From Moraxellaceae bacterium (GTDB taxonomy: Bacteria; Pseudomonadota; Gammaproteobacteria; Burkholderiales; Rhodocyclaceae): a stretch of DNA of 64,000 bases. The stretch's first letter is position 1. Every line of letters starts with the position of its first letter. Location: positions 69,260 to 133,259 of the forward strand of contig JAVHYF010000005.1 of the NCBI GenBank assembly GCA_031119205.1, in the 5' to 3' direction. This document shows positions 48,412 to 57,874 of the stretch, in pieces. The position numbers and the translations under genes were made by a program. The notes below the pieces were generated by a model. The model saw only the letters and a program-made list of their open reading frames with translations. It was not told the DNA's origin and made no database searches.

Positions 48412-49253
48412 GCGGAAAAACCGCCATCCACCGCCACGATGGTGCCTGTGACAAAACCTGACGCTTTCGGCTCCACCAGCCACAGCAGCGTTCCGATCAG
48501 TTCGTCCGCTTCGCCGAAGCGGCGCATCGGTGTCTGTGCGATGACCTTGCGCGCGCGCGGCGTGAATTCGCCGTCGTCCTGGATCAGCAGCTTGTGGTTC
48601 TGCTCGGTGATGAAGAAGCCGGGCGCGATCGCATTCACCCGCACGCCGCTCTGTGCGAGGTGCGTCGCGAGCCATTGCGTGAAGTTGCTGACCGCGGCCT
48701 TGGCGTTGCTGTAAGCCGCCACTTTGGTGAGCGGCTTGAAGGCGCTCATCGAGGAGATGTTGATGACGGTGCAGCCACTGCGACCGAGCATCTGCTTCGC
48801 GAACACCTGGGTGGGCAGCAGGGTGCCCAGCAGGTTGAGGTCGAACACGAAGCGGTAGCCCTCCATGTCCAGGTCGAAGAAGGTGGTATTGGCGGGGTCG
48901 GCCTCAGCCTGCTCCGCATCGTAGTACTCGAGGTTGCTGACGCCCTTCGGATGGTTGCCGCCTGCGCCATTGATCAGGATGTCGCAGGCACCGTAGGTGT
49001 CGGCGATCTGTTGCGCCGTGCGCTCCAGTGCCGCGCGGTCGAGTACGTCGCAGCTCACGCCGGTGGCGATGCCGCCGCTGGCTTCGATCTCGCCGGCCAG
49101 CTTTTGCGCCTTGGCGAGATCGCGACCGATGATGACCACCTTCGCGCCACAAGCGGCCAGCGCCCGGCACATCGCGGAGCCCAGGATGCCGGCGCCGCCG
49201 GTGACGACGGCAACCTTGTTGTTCAGATCAATGGAAAACGGGAGTGCGCTCAT
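48396..49253 (-). CDS. SDR-type D-mannonate oxidoreductase (fructuronate reductase)
   Basis: 285 residues from ATG 49253, which overlaps the uxuA stop by four bases. Classical SDR with TGGAGILG (about 18-25), the distinctive NGAGGNHP motif (about 94-101), catalytic YSNAK, and a C-terminal VDGGF. This subgroup matches the SDR-type mannonate oxidoreductase of Bacillus uxu loci (UxuB/YjmF) that reduces D-fructuronate to D-mannonate, the step between UxaC and UxuA. Coupling to uxuA supports the call; it is unrelated to E. coli UxuB by fold. Confidence 0.85.
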   Translation of the reverse strand: MSALPFSIDLNNKVAVVTGGAGILGSAMCRALAACGAKVVIIGRDLAKAQKLAGEIEASGGIATGVSCDVLDRAALERTAQQIADTYGACDILINGAGGNHPKGVSNLEYYDAEQAEADPANTTFFDLDMEGYRFVFDLNLLGTLLPTQVFAKQMLGRSGCTVINISSMSAFKPLTKVAAYSNAKAAVSNFTQWLATHLAQSGVRVNAIAPGFFITEQNHKLLIQDDGEFTPRARKVIAQTPMRRFGEADELIGTLLWLVEPKASGFVTGTIVAVDGGFSAYAGV

Positions 49254-50320
49254 GCGGTGGCGGCTTCCTTGGTTTGCTTCGGGGAAAGTTTGCTGACGGC
49301 TTCCCACAGACCGTTGAGATAGACGGCGCCGAGAGCGCGGTCATACAGGCCATAGCCGGGCTTACCGGTCTCGCCCCAGATCATGCGGCCGTGGTCGGGG
49401 CGGACGTAGCCTTCAAAGCCGACGTCATGATAAGCCTTGATGATCTCGGCCATATCCAGCGAACCTTCGCAGGACAGGTGGGCGGATTCGAAAAAGGTGC
49501 CGTCTTCCTGCACGGCTACATTGCGCAGATGGCCGAAGGGAATACGGCCCATGCCGCCGAACTCGCGCACCAGCGACACGATGTTGTTGCACAGGTCTGC
49601 GCCCAGCGAACCCGAGCACAGGGTGATGCCGTTGGCGGGGGTGTCGACGATCTTCACCAGTCTCATCAGGTCGTCGTGGTTCTTCACGATGCGCGGCAGG
49701 CCGAAAATGGGGCGGGGCGGATCGTCCGGGTGCATCGCCATGCGGATGCCGACTTCCTCCGCGACTGGAATGATGCGCTTGAGGAAGTACTCCAGGTTGG
49801 CCCACAGTTGATCTTCGCCAACGTTCCTGTACTCATCGAGCAGGGACTTCAGTTGTTCGGGTTTGTAGCTGCTATCCCAGCCCGGCAGGGAGATGCCTTG
49901 CTCGGGGTCGATCTTCGCGACCGCATCGGCGTCGAAGGCCAGCGTGAGCGAGCCGTCCGGCAATTCCATCGCCATTTCGGTGCGGGTCCAGTCGAAGACC
50001 GGCATGAAGTTGTAGCAGATGACCTTCACGCCAGCGGCCGCGCAGTTGCGGATGTTCTGGCAGAAGTTGTCGATGAGGCGGTCTCGCGTCGGTTTGCCGA
50101 GCTTGATGTCCTCGTGCACCGGTACGCTTTCGACGACGTCGAACTTCAGGCCGACACCTTCGATGCGCGCCTTCAGCGCCTGCAGTTTGTCGAGGGACCA
50201 CACTTCGCCCACCGGCACATCGTAAATAGCGGATACGATGCCGTACATGCCGGGAATCTGGCGGATGTATTCCAGCTTGACCGGGTCGTTCTCGCCGTAC
50301 CAGCGGAATGTCATTTTCAT
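49250..50320 (-). CDS. uxuA: Mannonate dehydratase
   Basis: 356 residues from ATG 50320 (GAGGAG upstream). TIM-barrel enzyme converting D-mannonate to 2-keto-3-deoxygluconate. Conserved [20 protein letters not shown] at the N-terminus (about 4-23), MHPDDPP (about 194-200), HLRN and [12 protein letters not shown] (about 308-319) contain the metal and catalytic residues. First gene of the hexuronate operon, divergent from the GntR regulator. KDG kinase and aldolase genes are not in the window. Confidence 0.96.
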   Translation of the reverse strand: MKMTFRWYGENDPVKLEYIRQIPGMYGIVSAIYDVPVGEVWSLDKLQALKARIEGVGLKFDVVESVPVHEDIKLGKPTRDRLIDNFCQNIRNCAAAGVKVICYNFMPVFDWTRTEMAMELPDGSLTLAFDADAVAKIDPEQGISLPGWDSSYKPEQLKSLLDEYRNVGEDQLWANLEYFLKRIIPVAEEVGIRMAMHPDDPPRPIFGLPRIVKNHDDLMRLVKIVDTPANGITLCSGSLGADLCNNIVSLVREFGGMGRIPFGHLRNVAVQEDGTFFESAHLSCEGSLDMAEIIKAYHDVGFEGYVRPDHGRMIWGETGKPGYGLYDRALGAVYLNGLWEAVSKLSPKQTKEAATA

Positions 50321-50433
50321 GGAGCGCTCCTCGGGCATTGCCTGTTGATCGGCAATTCCAATATAGGGAAGGAAGGCGGAAGTAGCGCTACCGCCGTGAG
50401 GGCAGAGCAGTAACTTCCGGGCTGGTTTATAAC

Positions 50434-50450
50434 TTGTATGGTAGTATATT
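50434..50450. promoter_or_regulatory. AT-rich operator/promoter element between uxuA and the GntR gene
   Basis: TTGTATGGTAGTATATT stands out in composition within the 185-base divergent region. It contains the partly symmetric TTGTATGGTAGTATA, which looks like a GntR/FCD site, and a possible -10 TATATT (50445-50450) for the regulator gene. It shares TTGT-n-TG with the site before uxaC. Confidence 0.45.
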
Positions 50451-50505
50451 TATCGTGGTCGGCGCGTCAAGCAAAATGCGCGGGCCAGTTTGCAGCGAGC
50501 ATCAG

Positions 50506-51192
50506 ATGAGCACCATTCTTCCCCTGCGTCCCGACAACCAGTCCTCCATTGCGGCCCAGATCCACCGCCGCTTGAGGGAAGACATCGTGCGCGGCGCCCT
50601 GGCTCCCGGGCAGGCCCTGTCAGAGAGTGAAATCTCCACCCGTTACGGCATCAGCCGCCAGCCGGTGCGGGAGGCTTTCATCCGGCTGGCCAACGACAGC
50701 CTGGTCAGCATTCAGCCGCAGCGCGGGACGTTCGTCGTGCGCATCTCGGTCAAGGAAGTCATGGACGCGCGTTTCGTCCGTGAGGCGGTGGAAGTCGCGG
50801 TCGTGCGCGAGGCGGCCCGCGTTGCGTCCGGGCTTGCGGTCGACGCATTGCGCGAACTCGTCGAGTGCCAGCGACAGGTGGAGGTGGGCGACAACGATGC
50901 GTTCCTCGCGCTGGACGAAGCCTTCCACCAGGAGCTGGCGCACGCCGCGGGGCGTCGCTCTGCCTGGCAGGCGGTCGATCGCATCAAGGCGCAGATGGAC
51001 CGCGTCCGCTACCTGAGTTACGAGGCGGCAACGCCGGTGGAGCGCTTGATTGCCCAGCATGAGCGCATCGTGGATGCGATTGCCGCGCGCAATCCGGATG
51101 CGGCGGAGGCCGGTATGCGTGCGCACCTGGAGGAAATCCTGGAGTCGCTGCCGGAGATCGCACGCCAGTATCCGGAAGTGTTCGAGCGCTGA
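50506..51192 (+). CDS. GntR family transcriptional regulator (FCD/FadR subfamily)
   Basis: 228 residues from ATG 50506 (MSTILPLRPDNQSS); an upstream in-frame start would lie within the operator. The N-terminal winged helix (about 10-75) includes SESEISTRYGISRQPVREAF. The C-terminal FCD effector domain (about 85-220) has acidic/His metal-ligand positions (e.g. DEAFHQELA, HERIVDAI). Divergent from uxuA, so probably a repressor of the hexuronate genes relieved by a uronate or mannonate derivative (inference). Confidence 0.9.
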   Translation: MSTILPLRPDNQSSIAAQIHRRLREDIVRGALAPGQALSESEISTRYGISRQPVREAFIRLANDSLVSIQPQRGTFVVRISVKEVMDARFVREAVEVAVVREAARVASGLAVDALRELVECQRQVEVGDNDAFLALDEAFHQELAHAAGRRSAWQAVDRIKAQMDRVRYLSYEAATPVERLIAQHERIVDAIAARNPDAAEAGMRAHLEEILESLPEIARQYPEVFER

Positions 51193-51218
51193 GACCGGCA
51201 TCCGAGCCGGATCAGGAC

Positions 51219-51256
51219 AAAGACAAAGGGCCGCTGGAAAGCGGCCCTTTGTCTTT
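51219..51256. terminator. Bidirectional terminator between the GntR gene and gpsA
   Basis: Perfect 16-bp stem AAAGACAAAGGGCCGC (51219-51234) / GCGGCCCTTTGTCTTT (51241-51256), loop TGGAAA, between convergent genes. T-rich arm ends in both directions. Confidence 0.92.
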
Positions 51257-51281
51257 GCTCCGTGCGCGGCAGGAGCGCGAT

Positions 51282-52271
51282 TCAGCGCTCGACCTTCGGG
51301 TCCCGCATCATCAGGTGTTCGACGACATCGCGCGGCGATATCTTTCCGTCCAGCACTGCCGAAACCGCACGGGTGATCGGCATCTCTACACCGAGAGAGT
51401 CGGCGCGCTGAACGACAACGCGACAGGTGAGCACGCCTTCGGCGACGTGTCCCAGCTGTTCGAGAATCTGCGGAAGCGCGAGTCCTTGTGCCAGCATCAG
51501 GCCAACCCGGCGGTTGCGCGACAGGTCTCCGGTGCTGGTGAGGATCAGGTCGCCCATGCCCGCGAGCCCCATCAGCGTTTCACGTCGCCCGCCAAGTGCC
51601 TCGGCCAGACGGGCGATCTCGGCCAGGCCGCGGGTCACCAGCGCCGCACGGGCGTTGTGGCCGTAGCCCAGGCCGTCGGTGATGCCGGCTGCGATCGCGA
51701 GCACGTTCTTGACCGCTCCACCGATCTCGGCGCCGACGACGTCGTCGTTGGCGTACAACCTCAGGCGGGGGTGGTGCAGGGTCTGGACCCAGTGCGTGGC
51801 GAAGCCAAGATCCGTAGCGGCGAGAGTGATGGCGCAGGGCAGGCCGCGCGCTACTTCATCGGCAAAGCTCGGGCCGGTCAGCACGCCGTACGGCACGCCG
51901 GCAGGCAGCTCGGCATCGGCGACTTCGTGGGGCAGCAAGGCCGTGCTGGCTTCGAAGCCCTTGCAGGCCCAGAGTACCGGCGGGCAGGCGGGCAGACGAG
52001 CGAGGCTGTGCAACGTAGGTCGCAGGCCTGCTACCGGTGTCACCACCAGCGCGAGCTCTGCCTCCGCGCAGGCCTTTGCCAGGTCGTCATGCAGACTGAT
52101 GCTGGCGGGCAGCTCGAACCCGGGCAGGTAGCGTTCGTTCCTGCGGCTGCGTGCCATGTCGGCGACATGATCCGCCTCGTGCGACCACAGGCTGACGACG
52201 TGTTGCGGTGCGTAGGTCAGGGCGAGTGCAGTGCCCCAGGCGCCTGCACCCAGTACGGCAATACGCGCCAT
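51282..52271 (-). CDS. gpsA: Glycerol-3-phosphate dehydrogenase [NAD(P)+]
   Basis: 329 residues from ATG 52271. Makes sn-glycerol 3-phosphate for phospholipid synthesis. N-terminal Rossmann motif VLGAGAWGTALA (about 5-16), the active-site Lys region GAVKNVLAIAAGI, and GLAGMGDLILT. Overlaps the SH3-protein stop by one base (TGATG). Confidence 0.97.
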   Translation of the reverse strand: MARIAVLGAGAWGTALALTYAPQHVVSLWSHEADHVADMARSRRNERYLPGFELPASISLHDDLAKACAEAELALVVTPVAGLRPTLHSLARLPACPPVLWACKGFEASTALLPHEVADAELPAGVPYGVLTGPSFADEVARGLPCAITLAATDLGFATHWVQTLHHPRLRLYANDDVVGAEIGGAVKNVLAIAAGITDGLGYGHNARAALVTRGLAEIARLAEALGGRRETLMGLAGMGDLILTSTGDLSRNRRVGLMLAQGLALPQILEQLGHVAEGVLTCRVVVQRADSLGVEMPITRAVSAVLDGKISPRDVVEHLMMRDPKVER

Positions 52272-52705
52272 CAAAGGCCCCAGACGGTTTTCAGCGGCAC
52301 GAAGCCGATCTGGCCATCGCGATGGCGGACGCGCACCCAGCCATTCGCCGGCGGTTCCAGCAGCTCGAGTACGACATCCTTGCTGGCGGAGAACACGACG
52401 GGCGCCGTGTCGCTGGCGGTCAGGCGAGCGTCAGCGCTGGGTGTGGTGACGATCAGCTGGCGCTGGGTGGCGAGCAGGTTGCGTTCCACCCAGCCAAGCC
52501 CGCCGCCCTGTTCGCGGATCTTGATCCAGCCCTCCAGCGACACGATGACTTCCACCGGCGTGCCCTTGAGCAGGATGAACAGGGGCTTGGCCTGGCGGGA
52601 ACCGGCGTCATAGACGATGGCGTTGTCGGTCAGGCTGCGGTACTCCAGCGCCTGGGCGGCGCTGGAGACGAACAGACCGGCGATCAGCAACAGGGCGCCG
52701 CGCAT
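52271..52705 (-). CDS. Bacterial SH3-domain periplasmic protein
   Basis: 144 residues. Signal peptide (MRGALLLIAGLFVSSAAQA-LE) and two SH3-like segments: about 20-80 (TPVEVIVSLEGWIKIREQGGGLGWV) and about 85-144 (VLELLEPPANGWVRVRHRDGQIGFV). Bacterial SH3 domains often bind peptidoglycan or proteins in the periplasm. Between secB and gpsA as in other Betaproteobacteria. Function unknown. Confidence 0.83.
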   Translation of the reverse strand: MRGALLLIAGLFVSSAAQALEYRSLTDNAIVYDAGSRQAKPLFILLKGTPVEVIVSLEGWIKIREQGGGLGWVERNLLATQRQLIVTTPSADARLTASDTAPVVFSASKDVVLELLEPPANGWVRVRHRDGQIGFVPLKTVWGL

Positions 52706-52709
52706 GGTC

Positions 52710-53171
52710 TTACTGGATGATGGGCGAAGCTTCAGCCTGCTGCTGTTGCTGCAGGCGGGCGTGGTACATGCCTTCGAAGTTCACCGGGTTCAGCAGCACC
52801 GGCTGGAAGCCGGCGCGGGTGACGGCGTCGGAAATCGCTTCGCGGGCATACGGGAACAGGATGTTGGCACAGCCGATCATCAGCACCGGCTCGATCTCCG
52901 CTTCCGGAATGTTGCGCAGCTGGAAGATGCCGGCCTGTGCCACTTCCACCAGGAACATGGTGGTCTCGCCAGCCTTGGCGGTCACGGTGCTCTTCAGGGT
53001 GACTTCGAAGAAACCGTTCTCGATGGCATTGGCCGCGGTGGACAGTTCGACGTTCACTTCCGGCTGGGTACGGTCGAGGTAGATCGCCGGTGCGTTCGGC
53101 ACTTCGACCGACAGGTCCTTGACGTAGATCTTCTCGATGTTGAACAGGGGTTGTTGTTGCTCGTCAGCCAT
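52710..53171 (-). CDS. secB: Protein-export chaperone SecB
   Basis: 153 residues from ATG 53171 (MADEQQQPLFNIEKIYVKDL). Tetrameric chaperone that keeps preproteins unfolded and hands them to SecA. Conserved SVEVPNAP, GIFQLRN and CANILFPYARE (about 100-110) segments; Gln-rich C-terminus. Confidence 0.98.
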   Translation of the reverse strand: MADEQQQPLFNIEKIYVKDLSVEVPNAPAIYLDRTQPEVNVELSTAANAIENGFFEVTLKSTVTAKAGETTMFLVEVAQAGIFQLRNIPEAEIEPVLMIGCANILFPYAREAISDAVTRAGFQPVLLNPVNFEGMYHARLQQQQQAEASPIIQ

Positions 53172-53208
53172 TTCAGTTGTCTCGTTGATGGTTGTTGCGG
53201 TTCGGGTT

Positions 53209-53484
53209 TCAGCTATTGCCGGAACTGGCGCCGGCCAGCAGTGCGTCCAGCTTGCCGTCGTGCTCCAGCGCGTACAGGTCGTCGCAGCCGCCGACATGCG
53301 TGTCGCCGATGTAGATCTGCGGCACGGTGCGGCGACCGGTGCGTTCGATCATGGTGTCCCGCTCGCCGGGGTCCAGGTCGACACGGATCTTCTCGATGTC
53401 ACTGACTCCCTTGCGGCGCAGGAGTTGCTCGGCGCGCACGCAGTACGGACACACGGCCGTGGCGTACATGATGATGCGCGGCAT
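53209..53484 (-). CDS. grxC: Glutaredoxin 3
   Basis: 91 residues from ATG 53484. Dithiol glutaredoxin with active site CPYC (Cys12, Cys15), the TVPQIYI cis-Pro loop and GGCDDLY glutathione-binding segment. Reduces protein disulfides and glutathionyl mixed disulfides. Lies between the rhodanese and secB genes, all on the minus strand. Confidence 0.97.
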   Translation of the reverse strand: MPRIIMYATAVCPYCVRAEQLLRRKGVSDIEKIRVDLDPGERDTMIERTGRRTVPQIYIGDTHVGGCDDLYALEHDGKLDALLAGASSGNS

Positions 53485-53489
53485 GGCGC

Positions 53490-53903
53490 TTACTTGCGGC
53501 CCTTGACCAGCGGCTGGCTGGCCTGCGCCCAGGCATCGATGCCACCGTCCAGGTTGACGGCGCGTTCGAAGCCAAGCTTGGCGAGGGTTGCGCGTGCTCC
53601 GCCGGAGCGGTTGCCACTCTGGCACACGACGATGACAGGTTTGTTCTTGAGCTTGTTCAACTCGCCAGCGCGGTTTTCCAGCTCACCGAGCGGGATGTGG
53701 CGGGCGTTGGGCAGGTGGCCGCGTTCGAACTCGGCAGCTTCGCGTACATCGATCACGGCGGCGTCTTCACGATTGATCAGTGTGACGGCCTGGGCGGGCG
53801 ATACGCCGAAGCGGCCGCCACCTCGAAACATGGGGGCCAGCAGCATGCCGCCGCTGACGAGTGCGATCACGATCCAGAAAACGTTTTGGGTCAGGAATTC
53901 CAT
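53490..53903 (-). CDS. Membrane-anchored rhodanese-like protein
   Basis: 137 residues from ATG 53903. N-terminal membrane helix (about 7-25) then a single rhodanese domain with the active-site Cys94 in CQSGNRS. The loop length suits a sulfurtransferase rather than a phosphatase. Clustered with grxC and secB, and divergent from gpmA. Substrate unknown. Confidence 0.9.
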   Translation of the reverse strand: MEFLTQNVFWIVIALVSGGMLLAPMFRGGGRFGVSPAQAVTLINREDAAVIDVREAAEFERGHLPNARHIPLGELENRAGELNKLKNKPVIVVCQSGNRSGGARATLAKLGFERAVNLDGGIDAWAQASQPLVKGRK

Positions 53904-54046
53904 GCGCAGGGACAAAAAAGAAAAGCGGAAAGGGAAGCAGAATCTGCCTGCCGGTCTGGCGGCTCGGGCAATCCGATACAATATCATCTTTGGCGCCAGG
54001 CCTTCTTTCCCCCTGCTGTTGCAACCCTCCGAATAGGTTAGAACCC

Positions 54047-54796
54047 ATGTACAAGATCGTATTGCTGCGTCACGGCGAGTCCACCTGGAACAAGGAAAAC
54101 CGCTTCACCGGTTGGACCGATGTGGACCTGACCGAGCACGGCGTCAACGAAGCCATTGCCGCTGGCAAGCTGCTGAAGAAGGAAGGCTATGCCTTCGACA
54201 TCGCTTTCACGTCCGTCCTGAAGCGCGCCAACAAGACCCTGAACGTCGTGCTGGAACAACTGGACCAGCTGTGGATTCCCGTCGAACATTCGTGGCGCCT
54301 GAACGAGCGCCACTACGGCGCCCTGCAAGGCCTCAACAAGGGCGAGACCGCGGCCAAGTTCGGCGACGATCAGGTGAAGGTGTGGCGTCGTTCCTACGAC
54401 GTGCCGCCGCCCGCGCTGGAAGATGGCGATGCCCGTCTGGAGACCAACGAGCCGCGTTACGCCAACCTGAAGGACGGCGAATTCCCGCGCACCGAATGCC
54501 TGAAGGACACGGTTGCCCGCTTCGTGCCGTACTGGCTGGAAACCATCGCTCCGGTGGTCAAGTCCGGCAAGAAGGTGATCATCGCCGCCCACGGCAACAG
54601 CATCCGCGCGCTGATCAAGTACCTGGACAACGTGTCCGAAGGCGACATCGTCGAACTGAACATCCCGACGGCACAGCCGCTGGTGTATGAGCTGGATGCC
54701 GATCTGAAGCCGATCAAGCACTACTACCTCGGCGATGCCGATGCGATCGCTGCCGCCATGGCCGCCGTCGCCAACCAGGGCAAGGCCAAGGCCTGA
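54047..54796 (+). CDS. gpmA: 2,3-bisphosphoglycerate-dependent phosphoglycerate mutase
   Basis: 249 residues from ATG 54047. Histidine phosphatase fold; phospho-acceptor His9 in [10 protein letters not shown], second His in [10 protein letters not shown] (about 182-191). Interconverts 2- and 3-phosphoglycerate in glycolysis/gluconeogenesis. Its stop overlaps the envC start (TGATG). Confidence 0.98.
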   Translation: MYKIVLLRHGESTWNKENRFTGWTDVDLTEHGVNEAIAAGKLLKKEGYAFDIAFTSVLKRANKTLNVVLEQLDQLWIPVEHSWRLNERHYGALQGLNKGETAAKFGDDQVKVWRRSYDVPPPALEDGDARLETNEPRYANLKDGEFPRTECLKDTVARFVPYWLETIAPVVKSGKKVIIAAHGNSIRALIKYLDNVSEGDIVELNIPTAQPLVYELDADLKPIKHYYLGDADAIAAAMAAVANQGKAKA

Positions 54797-56046
54797 TGCA
54801 TCGCCTGCGCATGCGCTGCCTGCTGGCCATCTTCCTGGTGGCCGGCGTGGCGCATGCCGCGCCGATCGATGACCGGCGCGATGAACTGAAAGGCCTGCGG
54901 GCGCAGATCGGCGCCCTGCAGGCCGAAATCTCCCAGAGCGAGGATGTCCGCGAAGACGCTGCCGACCTGTTGTCGGAGGTCGAGCGGAACATTTCCGGTG
55001 CCCAGCGCCGCCTGCGCGAAATCCAGCTGATGCGCGGCCGGCTGGACGCCGAGATCGTCCGCCTGGTCGAAGAGCAGGCCCGCCTGCAGGCCGAGGTCGA
55101 TGCCCAGCGCCAGCGCCTGGGTGACACCCTGTACCGCATCTACGTCGAAGGGGGGCAGGCCGGTGCGCGTCGCTTCCTCGGCGGGGACGACCCCAACCAG
55201 CTCGCCCGCGATGCCTACTACCTGGAGCAGATCGCCCGCCAACGCGCGCGCGCCATCGACGAGGCCCGGGTATCGCTGAGCAACCTGCAGACCGTGCTGG
55301 CCGAAGTGGAAGCCAAGCGTGCCCAGCTGCTGGCGCTGGAGACCGAGCGCAAGGGGCAGCAGAAGGAACTGAGCGCCCAGCGCGCCCAGCAACGCGCCGT
55401 GCTGAACGCGGCCGCCGAGAAACTGCGCGCCCAGCGGCGCGAGATGAAGTCCTTGCAGCGCGACGAAGCGCGCATGGAAAAGCTCATCCAGGGCCTGGAC
55501 CGCATCGCCCGCAGCAATCCGCCCCCTGCAAAACCACGCAATCCCGCCGTGAACAGACCCGCGCAGGCCGGGGCATCGCAGCCGGCTGCCGGCGAGCGGG
55601 TCACCGGCATCGCCAGCGACGTGGCAAGGCCTGAAGATGGCGGTGACGGGGCCTTCGCTGCCCAGCGTGGAAAGCTGCGTTGGCCGGTGCGTGGCGAACT
55701 ACTGGGCCGCTTCGGTGCTCAAAGAGCGGAAGGTGGTAGCTGGCGGGGGGTGATGATCCGCGCCGCAGGTGGTAGCGAGGTTCGTTCGGTGGCCGGTGGC
55801 CGTGTGGCTTTTGCGGACTGGCTGCGGGGTTTTGGCAACCTCATCATCGTGGACCACGGTGAGGGTTACATGAGTATTTACGGCAACAACGAGTCGCTGT
55901 TCAAGTCGCCGGGCCAGCCCGTGCGACAAGGCGAATCGATTGCCAGCGTAGGCGCCACCGGGGGCGCGGAAGAATCCGGCTTATACTTTGAAATACGCTA
56001 TCGCGGTCAGCCGCAAGACCCCGTCAAATGGATGACGGGGCGCTGA
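54796..56046 (+). CDS. envC: Murein hydrolase activator EnvC family protein
   Basis: 416 residues. Signal peptide (about 1-21), a long coiled coil (about 25-245), Pro/Ala linker, and a C-terminal LytM domain (about 295-412). The LytM metal-site pattern is degenerate (DHGEGYMSIYGNN, ESGLYFEIRYRG without the HxH zinc ligands), as in EnvC activators that switch on amidases under FtsEX control rather than cutting peptidoglycan themselves. Starts on the gpmA stop. Confidence 0.92.
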   Translation: MHRLRMRCLLAIFLVAGVAHAAPIDDRRDELKGLRAQIGALQAEISQSEDVREDAADLLSEVERNISGAQRRLREIQLMRGRLDAEIVRLVEEQARLQAEVDAQRQRLGDTLYRIYVEGGQAGARRFLGGDDPNQLARDAYYLEQIARQRARAIDEARVSLSNLQTVLAEVEAKRAQLLALETERKGQQKELSAQRAQQRAVLNAAAEKLRAQRREMKSLQRDEARMEKLIQGLDRIARSNPPPAKPRNPAVNRPAQAGASQPAAGERVTGIASDVARPEDGGDGAFAAQRGKLRWPVRGELLGRFGAQRAEGGSWRGVMIRAAGGSEVRSVAGGRVAFADWLRGFGNLIIVDHGEGYMSIYGNNESLFKSPGQPVRQGESIASVGATGGAEESGLYFEIRYRGQPQDPVKWMTGR

Positions 56047-56083
56047 TGCAGGTGTGCCCACCCACAGGCGCAACGGAGAAATA

Positions 56084-57535
56084 ATGAGCAGCAAGTTCAA
56101 GCAGGCAGGTCTGGTAATGAGCGGCGTCGTCGTCGGCGTCCTGTTGAGTCTCCACTTCTCCGCGCGTGCCGATCGCGAAGGGCCGACTCCCCTGCCGGTC
56201 GAAGAGATGCGAGCCTTCGCCACGGTCTTCGAGGCAATCAAGCAGAACTACGTCGACCCGGTCGACGACAAGAAACTGGTCAAGAATGCGGTGAGTGGCA
56301 TGGTGTCCGGCCTGGATCCGCACTCCACGTACCTCGACCAGGAAGAGAAGCGGGACCTGCAGGTCTCGATCAGCGGCGAGTTTGGCGGCCTCGGTATCGA
56401 GGTCGGCATGGAAGACGGCTTCGTCAAGGTTGTCTCTCCGATCGAGGACACGCCGGCCTTCCGTGCTGGCGTGAAGGCGGGTGACCTGATCGTCCGTCTC
56501 GACAACGAGTCCGTGAAAGGCCTGTCGCTCAATGACGCCGTCAAGCGCATGCGTGGCAAACCAGGCACCAAGATCAACCTGACCATCGCCCGCAAGGGGG
56601 CCGAGGCGCCCATCGAGGTGACCCTGACCCGCGAGGTCATCAAGGTGCAGAGCGTCAAGTCCAAGCTCATCGAGCCGGGCTACGGCTACGTGCGCCTGAC
56701 CCAGTTCCAGCGCAACACCACCAGCGACCTGGTGCGTCACCTGGATCGCATCTACAAGCAGGGCCCGGTGAAGGGTCTGGTACTGGACCTGCGCAACGAC
56801 CCGGGTGGTCTGCTCAACAACGCCGTGGGCGTGTCGGCGGCCTTCCTGCCGAAGGACGCACTGGTGGTCTACACCGATGGCCGCCTCCCGGACGCCAAGA
56901 CCAAGTTCTTCGCTTCGCTGGACTACTACCGTGCTGACAACAGCGGTGACGATCCGCTGAAGGGCCTGCCGGTCGAAGCCAAGAAAGTGCCCATCGTGGT
57001 GCTGGTGAATGGTGGCTCGGCCTCCGCTTCGGAGATCGTGGCCGGCGCGCTGCAGGACTACAAGCGCGCCACCATCCTCGGCACGCAGACCTTCGGCAAG
57101 GGCTCGGTGCAGAGTGTCATCGACCTGCCTGGCGGTACCGCAGTGAAGATCACGACGGCGCGTTACTTCACGCCGAATGGCCGCTCGATCCAGGCCAAGG
57201 GCATCGAGCCCGATCTGCTGGTCGAAGAGACCGCCGGCGCAAACTTCCCGCGCCTGCGCGAGGCCGACCTGCAGGGTCACCTGTCCAACCCGAAGGACGG
57301 CGCTGCCGTACCGGCGAGCCCCAAGGCTGTGGAAGAGAAAGCACCGCGCGCCGAGCCGCCCGCGAAGGTAGAGAACACTCCGCCGATCGAGTTCGGTACC
57401 AAGGGTGACTTCCAGTTCGAGCAGGCACTCAATCACCTGAAAGGTCTGCCGGTGCAGACCAAGCCGGTGACGCCGACTGCCGATGCCTCGGCTCCCGCTG
57501 TGACGCCGGTGGCACCGCCGGAAAAGGCCAAGTAA
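56084..57535 (+). CDS. ctpA: S41 family carboxyl-terminal processing protease
   Basis: 483 residues from ATG 56084 (GGAG upstream). N-terminal signal/anchor (about 7-24), PDZ domain (about 85-165) and S41 protease domain with the Ser314/Lys339 dyad (GGSASASEI ... TFGKGSV). The C-terminal tail is Pro/Ala/Lys-rich. Periplasmic protease that trims C-termini and degrades envelope proteins, in this context possibly cell-wall enzymes. Position after envC is conserved in Betaproteobacteria. Confidence 0.95.
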   Translation: MSSKFKQAGLVMSGVVVGVLLSLHFSARADREGPTPLPVEEMRAFATVFEAIKQNYVDPVDDKKLVKNAVSGMVSGLDPHSTYLDQEEKRDLQVSISGEFGGLGIEVGMEDGFVKVVSPIEDTPAFRAGVKAGDLIVRLDNESVKGLSLNDAVKRMRGKPGTKINLTIARKGAEAPIEVTLTREVIKVQSVKSKLIEPGYGYVRLTQFQRNTTSDLVRHLDRIYKQGPVKGLVLDLRNDPGGLLNNAVGVSAAFLPKDALVVYTDGRLPDAKTKFFASLDYYRADNSGDDPLKGLPVEAKKVPIVVLVNGGSASASEIVAGALQDYKRATILGTQTFGKGSVQSVIDLPGGTAVKITTARYFTPNGRSIQAKGIEPDLLVEETAGANFPRLREADLQGHLSNPKDGAAVPASPKAVEEKAPRAEPPAKVENTPPIEFGTKGDFQFEQALNHLKGLPVQTKPVTPTADASAPAVTPVAPPEKAK

Positions 57536-57559
57536 GCCGCGCTGCTTGGCGCAAAGACA

Positions 57560-57590
57560 AAACGGCCCGCGATGCGGGCCGTTTCTCTTT
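57560..57590 (+). terminator. Intrinsic terminator after ctpA
   Basis: 11-bp stem AAACGGCCCGC (57560-57570) / GCGGGCCGTTT (57574-57584) with a 3-base loop, followed by CTCTTT. Confidence 0.88.
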
Positions 57591-57874
57591 CAGCGCGTAC
57601 TTGGGTGCGGAGCAAGCGTGCGTTGCGGCTTGGCGAATGAAGAGCGCCGTGCGCACAGACACGCATTCCAGGGCATGCTGGGACGTGGGCACAGCACGTC
57701 GTGCGATGGCAGGTGCAGTGCGATATGCGGGGCGGCCCCGGTTGCGTCAATCGCACGCCAGGCAAGGTCACAGCAAAACCGGGCGCACTACAGGGCCGTG
57801 CAGGGTCGTTTCTGCGCGCGCCCTGACCAGCTGGAATGAGATCGGCGCCGAGCGTCTCTGTCTGGCCCGGCGTT
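57591..57874. other. Intergenic stretch with no recognisable gene
   Basis: After the ctpA terminator, this 284-base stretch leads to the end of the convergent tssM gene. Open frames here have no family-like sequence, no ribosome site and poor composition. I see no strong terminator for tssM and no RNA motif. Confidence 0.5.

Noticed and set aside
57546-57839. Small open frames between ctpA and tssM
   Set aside because: They overlap the ctpA terminator, lack ribosome sites and show no protein-like composition.
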